The notes under the pieces: model-generated
Told to the model about the DNA's origin: nothing
What the model saw: only the letters and a program-made list of their open reading frames with translations
Database searches by the model: none
Shown: piece by piece, positions 27,501-35,653 of the stretch
Numbering within the stretch: position 1 is the first letter of the stretch
How the letters are laid out: each line of letters begins with the position of its first letter
From: Ohtaekwangia koreensis
GTDB lineage: Bacteria; Bacteroidota; Bacteroidia; Cytophagales; Cyclobacteriaceae
DNA: 64,000 bases
Reading direction: 5' to 3'
Assembly: GCF_900167975.1 (NCBI RefSeq)
Contig: NZ_FUZU01000001.1
Coordinates: 716,580 to 780,579 of the forward strand
Program-made: the position numbers and the translations under genes

Positions 27501-28043
27501 CGGCCTTGTCGGCAATGTTTTTTGTACAAACGTTCTCCACGGAAAATAAATGAAGGCGCGCGTAACGAGATCATAGTAACAGAGATCGCGGGAGTCGGGT
27601 GCTATCCAGATCCTGCTTTGTACATCGGCATATATATCCCAGATCAGCGCGCTGCTGAGTTTATCGTTCTTCTGCCGATTGGCTTTATCATCGGAAGAGA
27701 AAATATAGAGGCTATCTTTTTCAACATCTAATACATTCAGTCCATTCCAGGTAGCGATCCAAAGTCGTCCTGACTTGTCTTGCTCAATATCGTTAATGTG
27801 TTCATGCGAGATGTTGAACTGTTTATTGCCAGGCCTGTAAATTCTAAACTGAAAGCCATCGTAACGGTTTAGCCCGTTGGCAGTACCGATCCACATAAAG
27901 CCCGTTCGGTCTTTCAGAAAACAAGTAACACGATTGTCAGACAATCCATGTTGCTCGGTGATCGTTTCAAAATGATAGTACTGACCTTTCGCTAGCGAAG
28001 TCAGTAAACAAAATAGGACAATAAAAGTCGCGTGGGGTCTCAC
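24567..28043 (-). CDS. Two-component propeller sensor histidine kinase with GAF domain
   Basis: 1158 residues from a GTG start at 28043, with a signal peptide (FIVLFCLLTSLAKGQ). Periplasmic part: a two-bladed-type double propeller of reg_prop repeats (about 20-690; repeated WIGT.NGLNRYDG-type units such as FMWIGTANGLNRYDG) then a Y_Y_Y domain (about 700-770). One transmembrane helix follows (WWFLTIVIGIAAYAMYSGI). The cytoplasmic part has a GAF domain (about 800-955), a HisKA_3 dimerisation domain with phospho-acceptor H971 (ARDLHDDMGSTLSS) and a HATPase domain (DDGTGFD, SSGNGLKNM). It phosphorylates the NarL-type regulator next to it. Unlike the hybrid versions of polysaccharide loci, the receiver is a separate gene, and no glycan genes are near, so the ligand is unknown. 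Confidence 0.93.
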   Translation of the reverse strand: MRPHATFIVLFCLLTSLAKGQYYHFETITEQHGLSDNRVTCFLKDRTGFMWIGTANGLNRYDGFQFRIYRPGNKQFNISHEHINDIEQDKSGRLWIATWNGLNVLDVEKDSLYIFSSDDKANRQKNDKLSSALIWDIYADVQSRIWIAPDSRDLCYYDLVTRAFIYFPWRTFVQKTLPTRPTSAYTAIQKISPKSADELWLGTTAGLFSFNTRKYTFEYHGGDDPADFVSIRTSADQKKVFFGQEKLYVFHTDSSALHEVAPRSITPFTLNHHEIFIIPTLKGLWILDPETEQAAPLLVDDVNPFSIHHENVTDVYQQGGITWIGTSRGIRIHDQHTNLFPFTPVFTDASTSLSGNCYHILDSEKDGKYYISSYTLNKLIVIDKKNGSIQEITSLDGKPLLKCAYTFEDSQQRLWVLTSRNIFISDTTHQHFKAFPYPEREDNYLFNEMIEDELGNFWFASMRYGVFHFDSETEVWKLFTEREDGFFASRPTSLLSDPKHHTVWIGDYGFGIFQYDLKQNKFKYTGTDMSDPYSLHSSLVNDLTLDKNGDVWIATTSGGVSKYSYNARTGKNFATYSIENGLPESTIQSIEVDVHGNLWLVSFKGLTCINPNGKIIHHYDKTSGLPFSNLSTAITRNSKGELMTGAGNGFIKFHPDSLVHHSDTFPVVITLAQISDSVITSLKESVFPYQQNELMIEFAALTFTLPNQVKYFYKLDGFDNDWIDAGNKHTAHYINLSDGHYTFQVRAIDQTGKPSSNIASIEFTITPPFWKQWWFLTIVIGIAAYAMYSGIISLQRTFTAQKILNQFATSLYNKNTVKDVFWTVALNCVDLLKFEDCVVYLMIPEAQILVQKAAAGPKSHEPFRIMNPIEIPVGKGIVGTVAKTGKSEIIPDTSRDRRYIIDDQSRLSELTVPIVVEGKVFGIIDSEHSQKNFYNRWHLQMVEEIAAICSAKISRYFVEEQIRSKVARDLHDDMGSTLSSIKIMSNIALEKRETEASQGYLKSIRQNAALMQESMSDIVWAINPENDSLEKVIIRMKEFTAEILEPLDIHYEFIEDGDFATARLDLHVRKDFYLIFKEAINNTAKYSGCRRLIVHLTRFTQGIRLRISDDGTGFDISKISSGNGLKNMRYRAESIHAVLQIESVPHEGTSIILRIPLT

Positions 28044-28166
28044 AACTTAGAAAGTTAATAAAATTTAGCAGGATCAAGTACGTGGTAGAACGAGTCAGGT
28101 TTTAACACAAAGGCAATTTCGTTTTTTTGAACACGTTATTCATACCTCACTTTCAGGGTTTTTCTT

Positions 28167-28174
28167 TAGTTTTG
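28167..28174 (+). promoter_or_regulatory. Candidate -7 promoter element of ftsK (TAGTTTTG)
   Basis: Exact TAnnTTTG match 13 bases before the ftsK ATG at 28187. The -33 position has no clear TTG. Confidence 0.4.
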
Positions 28175-28186
28175 CGGGAATCAAGC

Positions 28187-30652
28187 ATGGCACAGAACAC
28201 ATATAAGTCAAATACATTTAAGAAGCCCGAGAAGGAGAAGAAGGGTAAGGCTGCCTCTAAACCAAAACTTGATCTTTCATTTTTAAAAGATCCGCGCTTT
28301 AAACTTGCTATCGGATTCTTTTTAATGATAGCTGGGGTGTATTTATTTCTCGCGCTGTTTTCATTCCTCTTTACATGGAAATCAGATTTTGATGTAGTAC
28401 ATCCACAGGAGAGTACATCGATTATTGAATCTGGCAAAGAAATTCGAAACTGGCTGGGATATTATGGCGCGGTCATCTCCGATTATTTTATCAATCGCTG
28501 GTTTGGTATTTCTGCTTTCTTCATTCCTCCATTCCTTTTTATAGTAGGTTTTAAAATTGTATTCAATAAAGAGCTGCTTCGGATTTTCTCATATTCGATC
28601 TTCTCCATTTTTGCCGGAGCATGGCTTTGTCTGTTGCTCGGCTATATGATCTTCATCAACGAAGGTGTGAGTGAGTGGAGTTTCCTTGGAGGAGGCTTTG
28701 GTTTGCAACTGGCAGAGTTAAGTGAAAGCATGTTTGGGTGGGGAACATTCCTCATTTTAATCTTATCACTTTTTGTCTTCATCATTTTTTATTTCAACGT
28801 AACGGCTATCCCTCTTTTTATGCCGAAGGATCCGAAGCCTATGGGCAACGATGCAATTTTGGATGATGATGAAGAGAAGGTTGCAGAGGAACCAGTGGTT
28901 TCAGAATATACAGATGAAAAAGATCATTGGCCGGATAAGAAGAAAGAGAAAGCGGCTGAACCTGTTGTACTGGTGAAACCTCCTGTCGAGCCAGTGAAGC
29001 CTGTAAAAGAATTAAAGCTCGAAGTAGAAATAACAGAGCCTGTAAAAGAAGTAAAGCAAGAGCCTGAATTTATCATTGAGGAAACGCTTGAGACAGATGA
29101 ACTCGCGGAGAAGCTTGTAGCAGAACAAGGTGTATACGATCCTACACTTGATCTTGGCAGTTTTAAATTTCCAACGCTTGAGCTACTGAACGAATATGAT
29201 ACCGGTAAAGCTGGTGTGAGCCAGGAAGAACTCAATCAAAATAAAGACAAGATCGTTGCTACGCTTGTCAACTTTAAGATTGGTATACAGAGTATCAAAG
29301 CTACAATCGGTCCCACGGTTACCCTATACGAAATTGTGCCGGATGCGGGTATCAAGATCTCGCGTATTAAAAATCTGGAAGACGATATCGCGCTGAGTTT
29401 ATCAGCACTGGGTATACGTATCATTGCTCCAATTCCTGGTAAAGGTACTATCGGTATAGAAGTACCTAACAAGAATCGCGAGATGGTAAGTATCCGTTCC
29501 GTGTTTGCCTCAGCAGCATTTTCTAAAACTGATAAGGAGCTTCCGGTGGCGATGGGTAAAACTATCTCAAACGAAGTATTGGTGATCGATCTTGCCAAGA
29601 TGCCTCACTTGCTGGTTGCCGGTGCGACTGGTCAAGGTAAATCTGTAGGGTTGAATGTTATTCTCGCTTCTCTATTATATAAGCGTCACCCGTCACAACT
29701 CAAGTTTGTGTTGGTCGATCCTAAAAAAGTGGAGATGTCGCTCTTCAGTAAAATTGAAAGACATTATCTGGCAAAGCTTCCCAATGCCGAAGAGGCTATC
29801 ATTACCGATACCAAGAAGGTAGTGCATACGCTGAACTCGCTATGTATAGAAATGGAAAACCGGTACGAGATCCTGAAAGATGCCGGTGCACGAAACCTGA
29901 AAGAGTACAACGCTAAATTTGTAGCGCGTAAACTTAATCCGAAAGAGGGCCACCGCTTTCTGCCATATATAGTATTGGTGATTGACGAGTTGGCCGATTT
30001 GATGATGACGGCCGGCAAAGAAGTAGAAACTCCGATTGCTCGCCTTGCGCAGCTTGCCCGTGCTATCGGTATACATTTGGTGGTAGCCACGCAGCGTCCC
30101 TCGGTAAACGTTATTACCGGTGTAATCAAGGCAAACTTCCCGGCACGTTTATCTTTCAGAGTTACATCGAAAGTTGACTCGCGCACGATCCTTGATTCAG
30201 GAGGTGCTGATCAACTTGTTGGCCAGGGTGACATGTTGTTGTCTACCGGCTCCGATGTTATCCGGATCCAATGTCCTTTTGTTGATACTCCAGAGATTGA
30301 AAGAGTTGTAGAATTTATAGGTTCACAACGTGGATATGATTCAGCCTATATGCTTCCGGAATATGAAGGAGATGATGAAGGCGGTCCTGGCGATGTAGAT
30401 CTTTCAGACCGCGATGCGCTCTTCGAAGATGCTGCACGATTAATTGTGATGCACCAGCAAGGAAGTACTTCTCTGATCCAGCGAAAGCTGAAACTTGGGT
30501 ATAACCGGGCAGGACGACTGATCGATCAATTGGAAGCTGCCGGTATTGTAGGTTCTTTTGAAGGTAGTAAGGCTCGTGAAGTTTTGATTAAAGACGAGTA
30601 TAGTTTGGAACAATTATTGACCGCATTGAAAGAAAAACACAATCAATTTTAA
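28187..30652 (+). CDS. ftsK: DNA translocase FtsK
   Basis: 821 residues from the ATG at 28187; the longer frame from 28127 adds 20 residues that overlap the promoter element. The N-terminus has four transmembrane helices (about 40-210) that place it at the division septum. A charged proline/glutamate linker (about 225-330) is followed by the FtsK alpha domain, then the motor with Walker A GATGQGKS at 479-486, Walker B LVIDELADLMM, and a C-terminal gamma winged helix (about 755-815, LIQRKLKLGYNRAGRLIDQLE) that reads chromosome polarity sequences. It pumps DNA during division and activates XerD at dif. lolA follows 29 bases downstream, a common Bacteroidota order. Confidence 0.97.
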   Translation: MAQNTYKSNTFKKPEKEKKGKAASKPKLDLSFLKDPRFKLAIGFFLMIAGVYLFLALFSFLFTWKSDFDVVHPQESTSIIESGKEIRNWLGYYGAVISDYFINRWFGISAFFIPPFLFIVGFKIVFNKELLRIFSYSIFSIFAGAWLCLLLGYMIFINEGVSEWSFLGGGFGLQLAELSESMFGWGTFLILILSLFVFIIFYFNVTAIPLFMPKDPKPMGNDAILDDDEEKVAEEPVVSEYTDEKDHWPDKKKEKAAEPVVLVKPPVEPVKPVKELKLEVEITEPVKEVKQEPEFIIEETLETDELAEKLVAEQGVYDPTLDLGSFKFPTLELLNEYDTGKAGVSQEELNQNKDKIVATLVNFKIGIQSIKATIGPTVTLYEIVPDAGIKISRIKNLEDDIALSLSALGIRIIAPIPGKGTIGIEVPNKNREMVSIRSVFASAAFSKTDKELPVAMGKTISNEVLVIDLAKMPHLLVAGATGQGKSVGLNVILASLLYKRHPSQLKFVLVDPKKVEMSLFSKIERHYLAKLPNAEEAIITDTKKVVHTLNSLCIEMENRYEILKDAGARNLKEYNAKFVARKLNPKEGHRFLPYIVLVIDELADLMMTAGKEVETPIARLAQLARAIGIHLVVATQRPSVNVITGVIKANFPARLSFRVTSKVDSRTILDSGGADQLVGQGDMLLSTGSDVIRIQCPFVDTPEIERVVEFIGSQRGYDSAYMLPEYEGDDEGGPGDVDLSDRDALFEDAARLIVMHQQGSTSLIQRKLKLGYNRAGRLIDQLEAAGIVGSFEGSKAREVLIKDEYSLEQLLTALKEKHNQF

Positions 30653-30657
30653 CTTTG
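30626..30657 (+). promoter_or_regulatory. Candidate promoter of lolA
   Basis: TTG at 30626-30628, a 21-base spacer, then TAACTTTG at 30650-30657, matching the Bacteroidota TTG / TAnnTTTG promoter. It lies over the ftsK stop, so lolA can be transcribed alone. Confidence 0.55.
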
Positions 30658-30681
30658 CGGACATTTTTAAGTTATTAAGGA

Positions 30682-31323
30682 ATGAAAAACTCGATTTTAG
30701 CCCTCTGCGCGATGATTTTAGCGATCTCTGTATCGGCGCAATACGATCCAAAAGCTCTTCAGTCTCTGGATGCCATGAGCAAAAAATATAAGGCGATACC
30801 CGCTTTTGAAGCAAGCATCTCGTATGTACTGACCAATGATGTTGAAAAAGTGAACGAGGAATTTAAAGGCAAGATCACGGTAAAGGGTGATAAATTTCGC
30901 TTGGCTCTTCCGGAGCAGGAAGTTATAAACAATGGTTCAACGGTGTGGACCTATCTACCCGAAGCTAAAGAGGTGAACATTGATAATTACGATCCGGGTT
31001 CTGAAGATGTTAATCCTTCCAAGATCTACGACATTTATAAAAAAGGATTCAAGTATTTATACCTTCAGGATAAAACCGAAGGTGGTGTACTCTGCGAAGA
31101 GATCGACCTGGTGCCTGAAAAAAAAGATGCTCAGTATTTCAAGATCAAAATGTTCATCAACAAAAAGGATAAAAGCATTCAAAGCTGGACGATGTTTGAT
31201 AAAGGTGGAAACAAATACAAGTATACCATCAGCAAGTTCAACCCGAATGTGAAAATAGACGATAGCTTCTTCGCCTTCGACCTGAAAAAATACCCGGGCG
31301 TTGAGGTAGTAGATTTACGCTAA
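30682..31323 (+). CDS. lolA: Outer-membrane lipoprotein carrier protein LolA
   Basis: 213 residues with signal peptide ending in VSAQ. LolA carries lipoproteins through the periplasm from LolCDE to the outer membrane. The open-barrel pattern is visible: FEASISYVLTNDVEKVNEEF, GKITVKGDKFRLALPEQEVINNGSTVWTYLPEAKEV as the first strands, and the closing IKMFINKKDKSIQSWTMFDKGGNKYKYTISKFN. Position after ftsK is typical of the phylum and supports the call. An intrinsic terminator follows. Confidence 0.92.
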   Translation: MKNSILALCAMILAISVSAQYDPKALQSLDAMSKKYKAIPAFEASISYVLTNDVEKVNEEFKGKITVKGDKFRLALPEQEVINNGSTVWTYLPEAKEVNIDNYDPGSEDVNPSKIYDIYKKGFKYLYLQDKTEGGVLCEEIDLVPEKKDAQYFKIKMFINKKDKSIQSWTMFDKGGNKYKYTISKFNPNVKIDDSFFAFDLKKYPGVEVVDLR

Positions 31324-31349
31324 TACGATTTAATAAGATATATAGCAGA

Positions 31350-31380
31350 GAAGCAGCCGATAGGTTGCTTCTTTTGTTTT
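31350..31380 (+). terminator. Intrinsic terminator of lolA
   Basis: A 9-bp stem with one G-U pair (31350-31358 with 31363-31371), 4-base loop, followed by a T-rich tail to 31380. Confidence 0.85.
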
Positions 31381-31396
31381 AGGCTCGCTACATTTG
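31365..31396 (+). promoter_or_regulatory. Candidate promoter of pyrF
   Basis: TTG at 31365-31367, a 21-base spacer and TACATTTG at 31389-31396. The -33 element overlaps the right arm of the lolA terminator. Confidence 0.55.
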
Positions 31397-31429
31397 CGTC
31401 ACCATTTACAACACGCTTAACGGAATTCC

Positions 31430-32242
31430 ATGAATAGATCACAACTCTTTGAGCAAATCAAAAAAAAGAAGTCGTATCTCTGCGTTGGTCTCGACACTGA
31501 TCTGCAGAAAATTCCCAAGCATTTATTGTCAGCAGCCGATCCTGTTTTTGAGTTTAATAAACAGATCATCGATGCTACTCATAAATATACCGTTGCCTAT
31601 AAACCCAATATAGCATTCTATGAAGCACTTGGCCCGAAAGGATGGGAGAGCTTACAGAAAACGCTCGAATATATACCGAAAGATATTTTCACGATAGCGG
31701 ATGCCAAGCGTGGTGATATCGGCAACACATCATCGCTCTATGCAAGAGCATTTTTCGAGCAGATGAATTTCGATTCCATTACTGTTGCCCCCTATATGGG
31801 AGAAGATTCCGTAAAGCCATTTCTTGATTTTAAAAACAAATGGGTAATACTGCTGGCCCATACTTCCAATCCCGGAAGCAGCGATTTTCAATTGTTTGAA
31901 TCGAATGGTAGAAAACTATACGAAGAGGTGATCCGCAAATCACAGCAGTGGTCAACACCCGATCAACTGATGTATGTGGTTGGAGCAACGCAAGCGGAGA
32001 AGATGCAAAGCATCCGCGCATTAGCGCCTGATCATTTTTTTCTTGTACCCGGTATAGGGGCGCAAGGTGGTGATCTTGAAATGGTTTCGAAATTCGGGAT
32101 GAACGATCACTGCGGCTTGCTGGTAAATTCTGCCCGTGCCATTATCTATGCATCTGCTGAAAAAGATTTCAGTAAACGTGCCAGTGAAGAAGCAGCGAAA
32201 GTACAACAGAGTATGGAGATTTATCTGCATGCATTTACGTAG
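31430..32242 (+). CDS. pyrF: Orotidine 5'-phosphate decarboxylase, type 2
   Basis: 270 residues, the length of the long (type 2) bacterial form. It makes UMP from OMP, the last step of the pyrimidine pathway whose fourth step is encoded at 17003. The catalytic block [11 protein letters not shown] at about 104-114 holds the Lys-Asp pair; [14 protein letters not shown] marks the first strand, and [13 protein letters not shown] and [11 protein letters not shown] close the barrel. Cytoplasmic. A promoter is placed 33 bases before the ATG. Confidence 0.95.
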   Translation: MNRSQLFEQIKKKKSYLCVGLDTDLQKIPKHLLSAADPVFEFNKQIIDATHKYTVAYKPNIAFYEALGPKGWESLQKTLEYIPKDIFTIADAKRGDIGNTSSLYARAFFEQMNFDSITVAPYMGEDSVKPFLDFKNKWVILLAHTSNPGSSDFQLFESNGRKLYEEVIRKSQQWSTPDQLMYVVGATQAEKMQSIRALAPDHFFLVPGIGAQGGDLEMVSKFGMNDHCGLLVNSARAIIYASAEKDFSKRASEEAAKVQQSMEIYLHAFT

Positions 32243-32352
32243 TTTACACTACAACGACACATTTAGATCAAGCGGATTTTCTTCCAATTGGGTGATTGAC
32301 TGCTATAGTGCAAAATTGTAACTCGACATCTCGTTAGCTAAATGTTATACCG

Positions 32353-33642
32353 ATGTCTGAATCTTTTCTTCACTACCTGTGGCAGTTTCAATATTTCAAT
32401 AAGCAAGATTTACGAACGAGCGATGGCGAACCGGTGAGTATATTTCATGCCGGTTACCGGAATACACATGCCGGTCCTGATTTTCAGGATATACGAATTA
32501 AAATTGGCGCTGTAGAATGGAGCGGCAGTGCAGAGATACACATCAATGCTTCCGGCTGGATTGATCATCGGCATGATCACGATGCCGCATATGACACCGT
32601 GGCTTTGCATGTGGTGTGGAATAACGATAAACCTGTAACACGAAAGGACGGTTCTGTTTTACCAACATTGGAATTAAAAAACAGAGTGGAAGATGATCTG
32701 CTGCTACGCTATAAAACGCTTGCTAATAATCCGGAAGAAATTCCGTGCGCTACATCTTTTAGTAAAGTCTCTGAGTTAACTATATTTTCAACGCTCGATA
32801 AAATGTTAACCGAGCGGCTTGAACGAAAATCAAAAGATGTTTTTGCATTGTTGAAACGTAACCATAATAATTGGGAAGAGACCTGCTATCAATTGTTGGC
32901 GAAGAACTTTGGTTTCAAAATAAATGCTGATCCCTTTTTGCAGCTCGCACAAGGCTTGCCCTATAAAACCGTGTTGAAGCATGCTGATAAAAGTGAATGT
33001 GTGGAGGCCTTGATATTCGGACAAGCCGGTTTCCTGGACGATAAAAAAGTTGATGACGAGTATATCCGCTTGTTAAAAAGAGAGTATGCGTTGTTGAGTC
33101 ATAAATACTCACTAGGTTCCTCGAAATTGAACTTGGCGCAATGGAAATTTCTTCGTCTTCGTCCTGCTAATTTTCCCACCATTCGGTTAGCGCAGTTTGC
33201 AGGACTTTTGCTGCATCAAAAGAATATAGTCAGTAAAATATTAGAGGCTGTTACCTATGAAGAATTGAAATTACTTTTCTCAGTAAAGCAATCCGATTAC
33301 TGGCTTCATCATTACCTGCTCGGGAAAACTTCACGTGAAGCGATAGCGGTGCTCGGTGAAATGAGCATCGACAATATCATTGTAAATACAGTAGCACCGT
33401 TGCTAGTTGCCTATGGAAAATTAAAAGACGACTCGTTGTATTTAGAACGGGCTATCATGATTCTCCAGCAGGTTCCATCAGAGTTCAACTTCATAACCAG
33501 GCGGTGGGCAACGGTTGGGATAAAATCAAAAATGGCTTTTGACTCGCAAGGTTTAATTGAATTGTATACTAATTTTTGTTCTAAGCGCAGATGTTTAGAT
33601 TGCAATATCGGAGCATCATTACTTAAACCGATTCGTAAATGA
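32353..33642 (+). CDS. DUF2851 family protein
   Basis: 429 residues, no signal peptide. The N-terminal half shows the DUF2851 pattern: FLHYLWQFQYFNKQDLRTSDGE, HAGYRNTHAGPDFQDIRIKI, then WSGSAEIHINASGWIDHRHDHD, with many histidines and acids that could bind a metal, and LHVVWNNDKPV. The C-terminal end has a short cysteine cluster (FCSKRRCLDCNIG). The family is conserved in Bacteroidota and its function is not established. Overlaps the next gene by 4 bases (ATGA), so the two are coupled. Confidence 0.85.
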   Translation: MSESFLHYLWQFQYFNKQDLRTSDGEPVSIFHAGYRNTHAGPDFQDIRIKIGAVEWSGSAEIHINASGWIDHRHDHDAAYDTVALHVVWNNDKPVTRKDGSVLPTLELKNRVEDDLLLRYKTLANNPEEIPCATSFSKVSELTIFSTLDKMLTERLERKSKDVFALLKRNHNNWEETCYQLLAKNFGFKINADPFLQLAQGLPYKTVLKHADKSECVEALIFGQAGFLDDKKVDDEYIRLLKREYALLSHKYSLGSSKLNLAQWKFLRLRPANFPTIRLAQFAGLLLHQKNIVSKILEAVTYEELKLLFSVKQSDYWLHHYLLGKTSREAIAVLGEMSIDNIIVNTVAPLLVAYGKLKDDSLYLERAIMILQQVPSEFNFITRRWATVGIKSKMAFDSQGLIELYTNFCSKRRCLDCNIGASLLKPIRK

Positions 33643-34913
33643 CGATTATAGCAGTCGCCAATATTTTAGTATTATTCACAATCGCTTTTATGCTATGGCG
33701 ATCTGAAAATTCTTCCATCAGGAAAGCCTTCTGGCCTGCTTTTGTTTTTAAACTGTTGTGTGGTATAGCACTCGGGTTGTTGTATCAATACTATTATACC
33801 GTGGGTGATACGTTCAGCTATTATGAAGATGGAGTAAAACTCTCGTCCATGGCGCGTGATAACGTTGGGTCGTATGTCGAGTTCTTATGGAAAGGAAATC
33901 GTGAATATCCGATATGGCATGAGTTGAATTTTCAACGACCACGTGCCCTATATATGAGCAAGGTGACGAGTATATTTTGCCTACTTGGCGGTGATAACTA
34001 TTGGATAGTATCGCTTCACTTGTCGTTCCTTGCTTTTTTATCAGCGTGGTATCTGGTAAAGCAAATCGTTAAGCTTCATACTTCCATTGTAGTACCCGCA
34101 ATTTTAGCGTTCCTTTTTTTACCATCGGCTGTCTTTTGGTGTTCAGGGTTGATTAAGGAGAGCCTCGCGATGGCAACGCTATATTTCCTGGCTGCTATAT
34201 TTCTACGCATCTTCCAAAAAGAAAAGGTATCCATCATACAATGGCTCACTATACCGTTGGCATTATGGATTTTGTGGAATCTGAAATATTACTACCTCGC
34301 GGTATTACTCCCTGTAGCGGCAACCACATTGTTAATGAAGCTCGTAATACTTCCGCGCATAGCGATGAAGCGTTGGTATATAGCAGTGTTAACCTGGAGT
34401 ATCATTTTTATAGCACCTTTATATATAGCGAGTCAGGTACATCCTAATTTTTATCCCGAACGTTTCCTGCATGTCATTGTAGAAAATTATCAGATGCTCT
34501 CGCGGCTTTCATCTCCGGAAGATCAAATCGAGTATACCGATTTGCAGCCAGAGGCTTCGAGCATTTTATACCATTCACCCAACGCATTGTTATCGGGTTT
34601 ATTCAGACCCTTTGTATGGGAAGCTCACACCGCTTCTCAGTGGCTTGTAGCGTTGGAGAATTTAGTTTTACTGGTTCTTACTATAGCTGCGCTTACGCGA
34701 TTTAAAAGATTGATCCACGCGCAAAATCGATTGCTTGTTTTTACGACCATCGTATACATTGCGTTGCTTTGCATATTCCTGTCATTGTCTACTCCAAATT
34801 TTGGAACACTGTCGCGCTACAAGGTAGGGTTTCAGTCATTCTTCTTTTTGCTGATTGCGTGCAACAATCCTATCATCGACAGACTAAAACTGTTTATACA
34901 AAGATTACACTGA
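33639..34913 (+). CDS. Polytopic membrane protein of unknown function
   Basis: 424 residues with about ten hydrophobic segments, beginning with a helix at the very N-terminus (IIAVANILVLFTIAFML) and ending in a soluble short tail. A loop after the second or third helix carries acidic and aromatic residues (YTVGDTFSYYEDGVKL), and FLPSAVFWCSGLIKESLAMATLYFL lies near the middle. The topology resembles GT-C type glycosyltransferases or O-antigen polymerase-like proteins, but the usual catalytic signature is not clear. Coupled by a 4-base overlap to the DUF2851 gene; what the two share is not known. A NeuD-like acyltransferase gene follows. Confidence 0.7.
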   Translation: MTIIAVANILVLFTIAFMLWRSENSSIRKAFWPAFVFKLLCGIALGLLYQYYYTVGDTFSYYEDGVKLSSMARDNVGSYVEFLWKGNREYPIWHELNFQRPRALYMSKVTSIFCLLGGDNYWIVSLHLSFLAFLSAWYLVKQIVKLHTSIVVPAILAFLFLPSAVFWCSGLIKESLAMATLYFLAAIFLRIFQKEKVSIIQWLTIPLALWILWNLKYYYLAVLLPVAATTLLMKLVILPRIAMKRWYIAVLTWSIIFIAPLYIASQVHPNFYPERFLHVIVENYQMLSRLSSPEDQIEYTDLQPEASSILYHSPNALLSGLFRPFVWEAHTASQWLVALENLVLLVLTIAALTRFKRLIHAQNRLLVFTTIVYIALLCIFLSLSTPNFGTLSRYKVGFQSFFFLLIACNNPIIDRLKLFIQRLH

Positions 34914-34916
34914 TAG

Positions 34917-34947
34917 TTGTACAGTAGTTACTTGAAATTTACCTTTG
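34917..34947 (+). promoter_or_regulatory. Promoter of the NeuD-like gene
   Basis: TTG at 34917-34919, a 20-base spacer and TACCTTTG at 34940-34947: an almost ideal Bacteroidota promoter, 22 bases before the ATG at 34970. Confidence 0.65.
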
Positions 34948-34969
34948 CTGATCTTGTTTTAAACTGTGT

Positions 34970-35608
34970 ATGGAAAATCCGGTAATCATTTTTGGAGCGA
35001 ATCATCTTGGTCGCGCAGCAAAAGAAATTTTTGATGCCAACGGAAATGTTGTGTATTGTTTTTTGGATGACGATAAAAAGCTTCACAATACAGAGATTGA
35101 TAATGTAACTGTACTCGGCAGTACTGATGACGATGGATTTTTGAAACTCATTGGAAAGAAATGTGAGGCGTTTGTTGCTGAAGATGATAACAAGCTTCGT
35201 AAGAACTTGGTTAAAATGCTTCAGGAGGAAAGACATATTCAGCCGGTGAATGCGGTGCATCCGTCCTCGATCGTTGCTTCTTCTTCCGATTTGGGCCATG
35301 GAAATTTTATAGACCAGGGCGTGAAAATCGGTGCCGGAGTAAGTATTGGTAATCATTGCCTGGTTCATGCAGGAGCCATCATTGGCACGGAAGCCAAGCT
35401 TGGAGATTTTGTGCAGATCGGTGCAGGAAGCATTATCAGCGCAGGCTCGGAAATTGAAGATGAAGTTTTTATAGGTTCAGGTGTTACCGTTGTATCGGGA
35501 ATAACCATTGGCAAAGGCGCGCGGGTGGGGGCAGGTTCAGTAGTGATTGCTCCAGTAAAGGCTGGTGAAACGGTGTTTGGCAATCCGGCTCAGAAAGTGA
35601 ATAGTTAG
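34970..35608 (+). CDS. NeuD/PglD-like sugar O- or N-acyltransferase
   Basis: 212 residues. The N-terminal half is a Rossmann-like PglD_N domain (VIIFGANHLGRAAKEIFDANG). The C-terminal half is a left-handed beta-helix of hexapeptide repeats (about 95-205: IVASSSDLGHGNFIDQGVKI, GAGVSIGNHCLVHAGAIIG, and GAGSVVIAPV), with the catalytic-type histidine of the family in NHCLVHAGAIIG. Such enzymes transfer acetyl groups from acetyl-CoA to nucleotide sugars or sialic acids. No sialic acid genes are adjacent, so the acceptor is not known. It has its own promoter. Confidence 0.85.
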   Translation: MENPVIIFGANHLGRAAKEIFDANGNVVYCFLDDDKKLHNTEIDNVTVLGSTDDDGFLKLIGKKCEAFVAEDDNKLRKNLVKMLQEERHIQPVNAVHPSSIVASSSDLGHGNFIDQGVKIGAGVSIGNHCLVHAGAIIGTEAKLGDFVQIGAGSIISAGSEIEDEVFIGSGVTVVSGITIGKGARVGAGSVVIAPVKAGETVFGNPAQKVNS

Positions 35609-35653
35609 TTTGTTGAATAACTTTTGTTAACGGGTGGCGACACTTCTGGCACT

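Noticed and set aside
29764-30186. Long antisense frames inside ftsK (also 28924-29235 and 29236-29598)
   Set aside because: They lie opposite a well-conserved gene, have serine/threonine-rich composition typical of antisense openings and no motif.
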